From contig CBDUOF010000142.1 in the NCBI GenBank assembly GCA_965368765.1, positions 1 through 12,696 of the forward strand: DNA of 12,696 nucleotides, written 5' to 3'. The position numbers and the translations under genes were made by a program. The notes below the pieces were generated by a model. The model had not been told where the DNA came from. It saw only the letters and a program-made list of their open reading frames with translations, and did not search any database. This DNA comes from Leptofilum sp965368765 (GTDB lineage Bacteria; Chloroflexota; Anaerolineae; Promineifilales; Promineifilaceae). Each line of letters opens with the position of its first letter. Within the stretch, counting starts at the first letter, position 1. Shown here piece after piece: positions 6,693 through 12,696 of the stretch.

Positions 6693-8953
6693 TAGGCAGG
6701 CTCCGCCAGCGGCAATTCAATTGAAAACGTACTGCCTACGCCCAATTCACTGTCTACATTGACCTTACCGCCATGCATCTCAATCACTGTACGTGTGATG
6801 TACAGCCCTAGACCCACACCGCGCGCTGCAAAATTAACGTTATTGTGTGCCCGGAAAAAGCGGTTAAACAGATGTGGATGATCGGCAGTGGCGATGCCAA
6901 TGCCATTGTCTAAAACGTCCAACCGCATCGTCCCCTGTAAATCGTGGACGCAAAGCTCAACGTGCCCACCCTCCTGAGTATATGTCAACGCATTGCTCAA
7001 TAGATTTTCAACGGCACGGCCTAAATGCTCGGCATCTGCCCGGAGCCATAGCGCCTGTTCCGGGACCGTTAATTCCAAGGCGATTCCTTTTTGCTCAAAG
7101 CGATCTCGCCAGCGGGTAACGGCGCTGTCCACCAGGCTCTGCACATTCACCGGCTTCATACTCATATGAATGGTGCCCGCCTCAATTTCCGATATTTTGA
7201 TCAGCTGATCAATATGATGCTCTAGCTCGTCGCTGCCTTTGTTGATGTATTGGATAAACTGCTTCTGATGCTTATCCATATGCCCGTTGGCCTTCGCCTG
7301 CATTAAATTGGCATACGCCTTAATCACCGTGAGTGGCGTGCGCAGCTCATGAGAAATGTTGGTGATGAAGGCTGATTTAAGATTGCTGGCTTCAACCTCG
7401 CGGGTAATGTCGCGCATCACAATGACGTTGCCAATGAGCGTTTTGTTATTGTCGATTACCGGGGCAGCGAGCGCACTCAGGACACGATTACCTAACTGAT
7501 AGCGGCGCGGTTGCCGGACGCCTTTGGGCAGGGCCAACAGATCGCTAACGTTGGCGATGCCATTTTCGGCGTGATCGGCTTCTACAGCCGTTAATTCCCG
7601 CACGGGGCCAGAAAAGAAATCTTGTGCCAGATCGGCCAGCAGCTTTTCGGCGGCAGGGTTCACGCTCAAAATACTGTCATTTGTGTCTAGCACGATGATG
7701 CCATCAACGATACTGTCCAGAATCGCTTTGAGCTGGCTACGCTGTTGGTCCAGTTCCTGGTTTTGCTCTGCTAAAGCTGTGGTCATTGTGTCGAAGGAGC
7801 GTGAGAGCAGACCAATTTCATCGCCGGCCTGAAGATTAGAGCGACGGTTGAGATCCCCTTTGGTGACGGCAACGGCCGTATTTACTAAATGGTTAATTGG
7901 ATTTGTAATTCGTTGAGCAATCAAGAAACCGCTGGCAAAAACAGCGACCACTGCTAGGGTGAAGATGGCCGTAAATTGTCGTTGGCTCACAGCGATGGTG
8001 CTAACAATAAAGTTGCTGGGCAACGCCACGCTGTACATGCCAAACGATTGCCCGCGCAGGCGCCAATCGCCATACGCTAATACATAGAGCTGATCCAATA
8101 CGGTTAAGCGGCGCAGCGGTACCTGGCGGCTGGCCGTGCTGGCTACCAGGGCATATTGTTCTGGGGACTCTGCCAGGTCGGCAATAACATCACCGAACAT
8201 TTCTGGATCATCCTGGTAGAGTGCGTTGATGCCCACTTCACCACCGCCCAACGATGTATCGACGACGTTGCCATCTGCATCATACAGCGTCACGCGGGCC
8301 ACAGCATTTAGGGTAAGTTCCAGCATCATGCGGCGGCTGTAGGTACCCACCATTGCTGCGCCTACCTGATCCCCTTGGGCAAATATCGGCGTGACGGTGA
8401 AAATCATCAAGCCACTTTCCGTTTCGGTCAGGAATACATACCGATTCCCTTCTGCGTCTGCCTCATTGCGCAACGCTTTTTGCACGGCTTCAATTTCGGA
8501 GAAATCAGCACCACTGCGCGTGACGCCCACTGTATCAGTCGCAGCACTGACGCGCTGCCAACCGTAAACTTCTATGCCGTCCATATCGAGCAGCATAACG
8601 GCGTCTGTATTGCTGTTAATGATAATTTGAGGCGCGAGTTCACCTAACGCATTGGCATCATTTCTGGCCAGGGCTAATGGGATACCGGTGGTGCCGATGA
8701 CCGTGCGCAAGGTTTGCAGACGCTGGTCTTCGTGTCGCACCATGCCCTCGGCTACAATCTGGCCTGCATCCAAAAGCTGATTGGTGATGCGCTCTTCCAG
8801 TGAGCTGGCCACGAGGTTTGTAATGACAAAAGCGCCGACGCTGGCCACAACCAGGGTCAGTAGAAAGTACGGCAATATAATTTTAGTACCGATGCTCAAT
8901 CCGAACCCAGTACGTGCGGCGGCAAACCGCGTGCGCAAATTGTGATACTTCAT
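6692..8953 (-). CDS. Membrane sensor histidine kinase (extracytoplasmic sensor-HAMP-PAS-HisKA-HATPase)
   Basis: This 753-residue sensor kinase has TM1 at about 24-48, an extracytoplasmic sensor domain of about 275 residues (49-322, double-Cache-like by size and placement), TM2 at about 326-346, HAMP (347-400) and a short coiled coil leading into a PAS domain (about 405-515). The HisKA H-box FITNISHELRTPL has His535 as the predicted phosphorylation site. The HATPase_c domain has the N-box (N650, N654), the G1 box DNGIGIA (682-688), the F-box FNRFF (696-700) and the G2 box GVGLGLYI (712-719). All catalytic motifs are intact, so it should autophosphorylate. No response regulator is visible in the window, making it an orphan kinase here. 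The start ATG (8953-8951) has no clear Shine-Dalgarno. It is followed by, and overlaps by one base, the Thr/Pro-tail membrane protein. The ligand cannot be read from the sequence. Confidence 0.95.
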   Translation of the reverse strand: MKYHNLRTRFAAARTGFGLSIGTKIILPYFLLTLVVASVGAFVITNLVASSLEERITNQLLDAGQIVAEGMVRHEDQRLQTLRTVIGTTGIPLALARNDANALGELAPQIIINSNTDAVMLLDMDGIEVYGWQRVSAATDTVGVTRSGADFSEIEAVQKALRNEADAEGNRYVFLTETESGLMIFTVTPIFAQGDQVGAAMVGTYSRRMMLELTLNAVARVTLYDADGNVVDTSLGGGEVGINALYQDDPEMFGDVIADLAESPEQYALVASTASRQVPLRRLTVLDQLYVLAYGDWRLRGQSFGMYSVALPSNFIVSTIAVSQRQFTAIFTLAVVAVFASGFLIAQRITNPINHLVNTAVAVTKGDLNRRSNLQAGDEIGLLSRSFDTMTTALAEQNQELDQQRSQLKAILDSIVDGIIVLDTNDSILSVNPAAEKLLADLAQDFFSGPVRELTAVEADHAENGIANVSDLLALPKGVRQPRRYQLGNRVLSALAAPVIDNNKTLIGNVIVMRDITREVEASNLKSAFITNISHELRTPLTVIKAYANLMQAKANGHMDKHQKQFIQYINKGSDELEHHIDQLIKISEIEAGTIHMSMKPVNVQSLVDSAVTRWRDRFEQKGIALELTVPEQALWLRADAEHLGRAVENLLSNALTYTQEGGHVELCVHDLQGTMRLDVLDNGIGIATADHPHLFNRFFRAHNNVNFAARGVGLGLYITRTVIEMHGGKVNVDSELGVGSTFSIELPLAEPA

Positions 8954-9211
8954 CTAAGGTATGTTAAAGGATATAAGCGATGCTACGAGTTAAGGCGACG
9001 TGAAAAATAGGACTTTTGGGGGAGGTCGTTTTCCTCTGGTAGAAGACCATAATGGGCGTATTGAGATCGGGGTGCGTTGGCGATTCTTTGCTTGGATTGA
9101 GACGGCCGTCTCTAGGCTAAATTTCTCTACCATTTTGGCGGAAAACGGCCGTTTCCTGTCAACTTCCTGCAACATCTGGACGAAGGTCGCGTTGTTTGCT
9201 AATCTCGCACA
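8954..9211. other. Divergent intergenic region between sensor kinase and K+ channel
   Basis: This 258-nt region must hold the promoters of both divergent genes. It contains two long palindromes built on ACGGCCGT (9099-9112 and 9143-9154). A weak -10-like TAAATT (9118-9123) follows TTGGAT (9093-9098) at 19 bases or TTGAGA (9097-9102) at 15 bases, neither ideal. A 71-codon frame starting GTG 9000 and ending TGA 9215 overlaps the channel start as ATGA, but it has no recognisable protein features; see findings. Confidence 0.5.
9099..9154. repeat. Two extended perfect palindromes around ACGGCCGT
   Basis: GAGACGGCCGTCTC (9099-9112) is a perfect 14-bp palindrome and AAACGGCCGTTT (9143-9154) a perfect 12-bp one. 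Their centres are 43 bp apart, about four helical turns. They lie in the divergent spacer between the histidine kinase and the potassium channel. They may simply be members of the genome-wide palindrome family or may serve as paired operator sites; the sequence alone cannot tell. Confidence 0.7.
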
Positions 9212-10201
9212 ATGAATCGACGCGCTGTGGCCTTGTTTCTTATTCCGCTATTGCTGTTTGCCATTGGCACCATTGGCTATATGGTCATTGAAGAGTGGCA
9301 AGCGCTTGATGCGTTTTACATGACAGCCATTACGCTTACGACTGTTGGCTTTGGGGAGGTGCGCCCGTTAAGCGCTGGTGGGCGTATTTTCACCGTCGGA
9401 CTGTTGGTCGCCGGGGTGTCGTTTATTGCCTATGGTTTGGAATACTTGCTGACGGCTAACCTGGGAGACAGTTGGAGGAAGCGACGCATGATTAAAATGA
9501 TTGAAGGCCTGGAAAACCATGTGATAGTGTGCGGATACGGCCGTGTCGGACAAAGTGCTGTCGCTTCTTTGCAAAATAGCAAGCGGCAGGTTGTCATTGT
9601 TGAGAAAGAGATCGAAAAGGTGCCCGCGATGGATGCGTTGAATCTAACGCACTTCGTGGGGGATGCGACCAGAGATGAGGTGCTGCTGCAGGCTGGCATC
9701 GAGCGCGCCTGGGGGGTGTTGATCTGCACCGGCGATGACTCTCGCAATCTGTTTATTGTGCTGTCCGCACGGTCGCTTAATGCAAACCTTTATATTGTTA
9801 CGCGCTCGGTAGATGCTGAAAACGATCGCAAAATGCGTCGTGCCGGGGCCAATCGCGTCGTGTCACCCTACCAGATTGGAGGGCAACATATGGCCAACAT
9901 CATGATACGGCCGCACGTTACTGACTTTTTTGATGTGGTCACGCTGGATGGCGGCATTGAGCTTTGGGTGGAAGAGCTTGTTATTGGTGAAACGTCACCG
10001 CTGGTTGGCCAAACGGTGGGTGAAGCAAACATTCGCCAGGAAACAGGCGTTTCAATTATTGCGATGCTGCGCGAAAATCACTCCTCAATCCCCAACGCCC
10101 ATACCCAATTGCGTGCTGAAGACGAGTTAATTGTGGTAGGTACCCGGGAGCAGCTCACCAAATTAGAACAATTAACGGGCATTGAACTTGGCCATTTGTG
10201 A
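9212..10201 (+). CDS. Two-TM potassium channel with RCK (TrkA-N/TrkA-C) domains
   Basis: This 329-residue protein has the MthK-type layout. TM1 is at about 7-27, the pore helix carries the potassium selectivity filter TVGFG (44-48), and TM2 is at about 57-80. The RCK_N Rossmann domain (from about 102) has the GxGxxG motif GYGRVG (108-113), and an RCK_C ligand-binding domain covers about 250-320. Family knowledge: the RCK ring gates K+ flux in response to ligands such as Ca2+, nucleotides or, in some RCK_C domains, cyclic di-AMP; the ligand here is unknown. No Shine-Dalgarno is visible before the ATG. The gene is divergent from the sensor kinase, and an ACGGCCGT copy (9537-9544) encodes part of the conserved GYGRVG loop. 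Confidence in a K+ channel is high because both filter and RCK motifs are intact. Confidence 0.95.
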   Translation: MNRRAVALFLIPLLLFAIGTIGYMVIEEWQALDAFYMTAITLTTVGFGEVRPLSAGGRIFTVGLLVAGVSFIAYGLEYLLTANLGDSWRKRRMIKMIEGLENHVIVCGYGRVGQSAVASLQNSKRQVVIVEKEIEKVPAMDALNLTHFVGDATRDEVLLQAGIERAWGVLICTGDDSRNLFIVLSARSLNANLYIVTRSVDAENDRKMRRAGANRVVSPYQIGGQHMANIMIRPHVTDFFDVVTLDGGIELWVEELVIGETSPLVGQTVGEANIRQETGVSIIAMLRENHSSIPNAHTQLRAEDELIVVGTREQLTKLEQLTGIELGHL

Positions 10202-10261
10202 GAATATGACGCTTTTTTGTGTTGCTGTCTAAGATTCAAAGACGATTTTAATAAAAAGTGG

Positions 10262-10290
10262 TTGCCAACTGCTTCATGAGTCTGTACTAT
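10262..10290 (+). promoter_or_regulatory. Candidate sigma-70-type promoter
   Basis: TTGCCA (10262-10267) and TACTAT (10285-10290) are separated by 17 bases, giving five of six and four of six matches to the -35 and -10 consensus. They sit about 50 nt upstream of the start of the small acidic protein (10340) and after the stop of the K+ channel gene, suggesting that the small gene has its own promoter. Confidence 0.4.
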
Positions 10291-10339
10291 TGGGAATCAG
10301 TGGTGAAATTTTGCCACAAATCTAATTTTTGGATGCGTT

Positions 10340-10717
10340 ATGACGACAATTGAACCAGAGTTAATTACGATAATTGAAGGGCCAACGCCGGAATTTCGGC
10401 CAACGCCTGTGGATTGGGTGCAATCCGTTTTAGAAGGACCTGTCGATCGATTGGTGGCGGTGTGCCAGCTGCGCACGGGCAATGGCGAAGATATTATGGA
10501 GCGTTGCCGCAATGCCTGGAAGGAACATCGTCCAGTACGCCTTGATTTTCCCGATGAGATGCGGATGCGGCAGCAAGTTGACGTGGTCTCGCTGCGTCTG
10601 GAGGAGCTGGAGCAAGGGCCGGCCCTGATGTTGTGGGTGGCGCTTCCACTAGACGAAATTGAAGAAGTGGAAGAGAGCGATGACAACGACGAGGACGACG
10701 ATCTGTTCTTTCCTTAA
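10340..10717 (+). CDS. Small acidic protein of unknown function
   Basis: This is a 125-residue soluble protein that I do not recognise. It has no signal peptide or membrane segment. The body (about 20-102) looks like a compact alpha/beta domain with WVQSVLEGPVDRLVAVCQL (26-44) and a predicted helix-strand end around LMLWVALPL. The last 22 residues are almost all Asp/Glu and end in Leu-Phe-Phe-Pro. The start ATG has only a weak GGA seven bases upstream. It lies between the K+ channel and a strong terminator and has a candidate promoter of its own, so it is probably a single-gene unit. The acidic tail suggests binding to a basic partner or metal, but that is a guess. Confidence 0.75.
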   Translation: MTTIEPELITIIEGPTPEFRPTPVDWVQSVLEGPVDRLVAVCQLRTGNGEDIMERCRNAWKEHRPVRLDFPDEMRMRQQVDVVSLRLEELEQGPALMLWVALPLDEIEEVEESDDNDEDDDLFFP

Positions 10718-10754
10718 CCGTTTGGCTTGATCCAATCATCACTATTATTGAGAG

Positions 10755-10793
10755 AAACGTAGCCTGGATTTTCTGGGCTACGTTTTTGTTTTT
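10755..10793 (+). terminator. Strong rho-independent terminator
   Basis: AAACGTAGCC (10755-10764) pairs with GGCTACGTTT (10776-10785), a 10-bp stem with an 11-base loop, followed by a T-rich tract to 10793. It closes the small acidic gene and isolates it from the acyl-CoA genes downstream. Confidence 0.9.
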
Positions 10794-10873
10794 TACGGGG
10801 CAGTGGTAGCATAGCGCAGATTCTCCCAAATTCATTCTACGCAATTGACCTATTTATTCTTTGGAGGGGTTTT

Positions 10874-11659
10874 ATGGGATACGAAACGATTTTGTATGCG
10901 GTTGAAAACGGGGTCGCGACGATTACGCTGAATCGACCAGACAAATTAAACGCCTTTAATGACCAGATGATTGGCGAGACAACGGCCGTTTTTAAACAAG
11001 CCAGTCGTGATAAAGAGATTCGCTGTATTGTGCTAACCGGAATCGGCCGTGCCTTTTCTTCTGGTCAAGACTTGGCGGACGTCGTGGCACGGGCCGGTGA
11101 ATTCTCCATTGGTGACCATCTGCGGCACGGCTATCACAAACTCATTAAGCAAATGGTGGGGCTGGAAAAGCCGATAATTGGGGCAATTAATGGCATTGCT
11201 GCCGGAGCTGGCTGCGGCATTGCCCTGGCCACGGACATTCGTATTGCCGCCGATAAGGCAAGCTTCATGTTAGCCTTTAGCAATGTTGGGCTGGTGCCCG
11301 ACAGCGGCACAAATTGGCTGCTGCCCCGGCTTATTGGGCAAGCGCGCGCATACGAAATGGCTATAACGGCCGATAAAATTCCTGCAGAGAAAGCTTTAGC
11401 CTGGGGCATGGTGAACCGCGTTGTGCCTGCCGCACAGCTGATGGAAACGGTGGCTGCCTGGGCCGGGCCATTGGCAAGTGGTCCCACACTGGCTTACGGT
11501 CTTACCAAACGCGCCATTAACCACGCCTGGAACACGGATCTGTTTGGCGCGCTGGAATACGAAGCCTATCTTCAGGAAATTGCAGGACAGAGTCATGACA
11601 ATAAAGAAGGTGTCATGGCATTTCTAGAAAAGCGACCAGCTCAATTCAAGGGCGAGTAA
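10874..11659 (+). CDS. paaG: PaaG-like crotonase (1,2-epoxyphenylacetyl-CoA isomerase / enoyl-CoA hydratase family)
   Basis: This 261-residue crotonase-fold enzyme starts at an ATG with a strong GGAGG (10863-10867) six bases upstream. Crotonase marks are LNRPDKLNAF (19-28), the CoA/oxyanion loop SSGQDL (62-67) and the second oxyanion glycines in NGIAAGAGCG (106-115). The segment GLVPDSGTNWLLPRLIGQAR (139-158), the IRCIVLTGIGRAFSSGQDL block and the C-terminal EGVMAFLEKR(P) match PaaG better than ordinary hydratases; PaaG uses the Asp of its PD[CS]G motif (Asp143 here) to convert the ring epoxide of phenylacetyl-CoA to oxepin-CoA. The next gene is a 3-hydroxyacyl-CoA dehydrogenase, which fits either the lower phenylacetate pathway or beta-oxidation. 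No other paa genes are in the window, so a general enoyl-CoA hydratase/isomerase role is possible. Confidence 0.85.
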   Translation: MGYETILYAVENGVATITLNRPDKLNAFNDQMIGETTAVFKQASRDKEIRCIVLTGIGRAFSSGQDLADVVARAGEFSIGDHLRHGYHKLIKQMVGLEKPIIGAINGIAAGAGCGIALATDIRIAADKASFMLAFSNVGLVPDSGTNWLLPRLIGQARAYEMAITADKIPAEKALAWGMVNRVVPAAQLMETVAAWAGPLASGPTLAYGLTKRAINHAWNTDLFGALEYEAYLQEIAGQSHDNKEGVMAFLEKRPAQFKGE

Positions 11660-11665
11660 GATCAG

Positions 11666-11701
11666 CCAAAGGGGCCTTGAAGTATATTGAGACCTCTTTG
11701 G
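11666..11701 (+). other. Intercistronic hairpin
   Basis: CCAAAGGGG (11666-11674) pairs with CCTCTTTGG (11693-11701), nine pairs including one G-T wobble, with an 18-base loop. Only three T follow, so it is a weak terminator at best. It may act as an attenuator or RNA-stability element between the crotonase and the dehydrogenase, which otherwise look like one operon. Confidence 0.5.
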
Positions 11702-11720
11702 TTTACCAACGGAGTAGACG

Positions 11721-12569
11721 ATGAAGACAGTTGCAGTAATTGGCGCAGGCACGATGGGGGCGGGGATCGCCCAAGCGTCGGCGTTGGCAGGGTATGATGT
11801 GGTTTTGTACGATGTGACAGACGCTCTGTTGGCTACATCGCTTGAGGGCATTCGGACTTCTATAGAACACGGCGTGGCCCGAGGCAAAACGGAATCGGCG
11901 GTGGCCGAAGCGGCCAGGGAGGCCATCCAGACCACCACTTCGCTGGAAACGGCCGCACGAGCAGACCTGATTATTGAGGCCGCGCCGGAGAAGCTGCCGC
12001 TGAAGCGGGAGATTTTTGCCACGCTGGATGCCGCCGCCCCCGATCACGCTATCTTTGGCAGTAACACCTCCAGCCTTAGCGTCAATGCGTTGGCCAGCGC
12101 CGTAAATCGGGCCGACCGATTTTTAGGGGTTCACTTTTTCAATCCGGCCCACATTATGAAGCTGGTAGAGTTGATTCGGGGCGATTTTACGAGCGAGGAA
12201 ACGCTGACAGCGGTGCAGGCGTATGTGGCCAGATTGGGGAAGACGGCCGTTCTCTGCAAAGATACGCCTGCCTTTATTGTGAACCGGGTAGCACGGCCGT
12301 TTTATGGTGAAGCGTTCCGGCTGCTGGGGGAAAATGCAGCCGATCCTGCCACGGTCGATAAGCTCATGCGATCTATTGGCTTTCGTATGGGGCCATTTGA
12401 ACTCATTGACCTGATTGGCTGCGATGTCAATCTGGCCGTCACGCAATCAGTGTATGACGCCTATTTTCAGGAGCCAAAATATCGGCCTCATCCTATTCAG
12501 AAGCGCATGGTGGAAAGCGGCCGTTTGGGGCGCAAGACCGGGCGCGGTTTTTATGAGTATGACAAATAG
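11721..12569 (+). CDS. 3-hydroxyacyl-CoA dehydrogenase
   Basis: This 282-residue NAD-dependent dehydrogenase oxidises L-3-hydroxyacyl-CoA to 3-ketoacyl-CoA. GGAG at 11711-11714 lies six bases before the ATG. The Rossmann motif GAGTMGAGIA covers residues 8-17. The catalytic set is complete: Ser117 in SNTSSLS, His138 in HFFNP, Glu150 in LVEL and Asn188 in IVNR. The C-terminal dimerisation domain is present, including MGPFELIDLIG (223-233) and the closing KTGRGFYEYDK. The length equals that of single-domain HBD/Hbd-type enzymes rather than the two-domain PaaH of E. coli. It follows the PaaG-like gene by 61 nt on the same strand, so it probably handles the next oxidation step (3-hydroxyadipyl-CoA in phenylacetate breakdown, or a fatty-acyl substrate). 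Two ACGGCCGT copies lie inside it (12243, 12293). Confidence 0.95.
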   Translation: MKTVAVIGAGTMGAGIAQASALAGYDVVLYDVTDALLATSLEGIRTSIEHGVARGKTESAVAEAAREAIQTTTSLETAARADLIIEAAPEKLPLKREIFATLDAAAPDHAIFGSNTSSLSVNALASAVNRADRFLGVHFFNPAHIMKLVELIRGDFTSEETLTAVQAYVARLGKTAVLCKDTPAFIVNRVARPFYGEAFRLLGENAADPATVDKLMRSIGFRMGPFELIDLIGCDVNLAVTQSVYDAYFQEPKYRPHPIQKRMVESGRLGRKTGRGFYEYDK

Positions 12570-12626
12570 CTTATTTTGCCCTGAAGCAATTGCCTAACCG
12601 AATGATTACACCAAGATATTTTTCTT

Positions 12627-12696
12627 ATGGATACTCTCAGTGAACAAGTAATGACCTGGTTCAGTGACCATGGTCTGACAATTTTATTGATTTTAC
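12627..12696 (+). CDS. N-terminus of a probable membrane protein (runs off right edge)
   Basis: An ATG at 12627 opens a frame that stays open to the end of the window (23 codons). It begins Met-Asp-Thr-Leu-Ser-Glu-Gln, then TWFSDHGLTILLIL. A short polar amphipathic start followed by a His-Gly-Leu and a hydrophobic helix resembles the N-terminus of small MscS-type mechanosensitive channels, but the visible part is too short for more than a suggestion. The Shine-Dalgarno is weak (AAGA 12613-12616). It lies 57 nt after the dehydrogenase stop. Confidence 0.5.
   Translation, partial: MDTLSEQVMTWFSDHGLTILLIL

Larger units (their letters stand above)
159..12300. repeat. Dispersed palindrome ACGGCCGT, 14 perfect copies
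   Basis: Perfect copies start at 159, 803, 2181, 5081, 5416, 6082, 6527, 7872, 9102, 9145, 9537, 10982, 12243 and 12293. Chance expectation for a fixed 8-mer in this length is about 0.2 (12,696/65,536). One-mismatch copies are also common (for example 1139, 3857, 4579, 4600, 4896, 5874, 6184, 9907, 11043, 11366, 11949, 12517). In genes it is read as Thr-Ala-Val (six copies), Arg-Pro (three) or Gly-Arg (two), so the constraint acts on DNA, not protein; the other three copies lie at a stop codon or in a spacer. The behaviour is like the cyanobacterial HIP1 octamer, with a different sequence. Confidence 0.85.

Noticed and set aside
8990..9175. Minus-strand open frame in the kinase/channel spacer
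   Set aside because: No ribosome site, no recognisable protein features, and it overlaps palindromes and the expected promoter region.
10202..10261. Terminator after the K+ channel gene
   Set aside because: The best inverted repeat (GTCT...AGAC) has four pairs and no adjacent T run, so I do not call one.

Overview
The window looks like chromosomal DNA of a free-living, non-model bacterium, and my best guess is Chloroflexota (Anaerolineae/Promineifilum-like). Support for that: a long Thr-Pro-Thr/Ser-rich surface-type tail typical of that phylum, an amino-acid permease fused to two UspA domains, roughly balanced GC, and mostly Shine-Dalgarno starts including one TTG. The assignment is inference from style; no 16S or marker gene is present. 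I see no tRNA, rRNA, CRISPR array, insertion sequence or phage gene.

Layout, left to right. (1) Minus-strand pair 1-3243: a large APC-superfamily transporter (3243-811) followed by an ALDH7-like aldehyde dehydrogenase that starts at 739 and runs off the left edge. (2) Plus-strand APC permease-UspA-UspA fusion (3514-5814; TTG start set by a strong AAGGAGG), closed by a hairpin terminator at 5837-5868. (3) Minus-strand two-gene unit 8953-5883: a membrane sensor histidine kinase whose stop overlaps the start (TAATG) of a single-pass membrane protein with a Thr/Pro-rich tail. (4) Divergently, a 2-TM K+ channel with RCK domains (9212-10201), then a small acidic unknown protein (10340-10717) with a candidate promoter and a strong terminator. 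(5) A fatty/aromatic acyl-CoA pair: PaaG-like crotonase (10874-11659) and 3-hydroxyacyl-CoA dehydrogenase (11721-12569). (6) The first 23 codons of a probable membrane protein, possibly MscS-like, at the right edge.

The two acyl-CoA enzymes would act in successive steps of CoA-thioester breakdown (phenylacetyl-CoA type or beta-oxidation), and the ALDH could feed carboxylic acids from amino-acid or amine breakdown. The transporters, the RCK channel, the Usp fusion and the two-component sensor suggest membrane, ion and stress functions, but the window does not prove that they form one system.

The most striking signal is not a gene. The perfect 8-bp palindrome ACGGCCGT occurs 14 times in 12.7 kb (about 0.2 expected by chance), with many one-mismatch copies, in all three codon phases and in spacers. 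This resembles the HIP1 palindrome phenomenon of cyanobacteria but with a different word.
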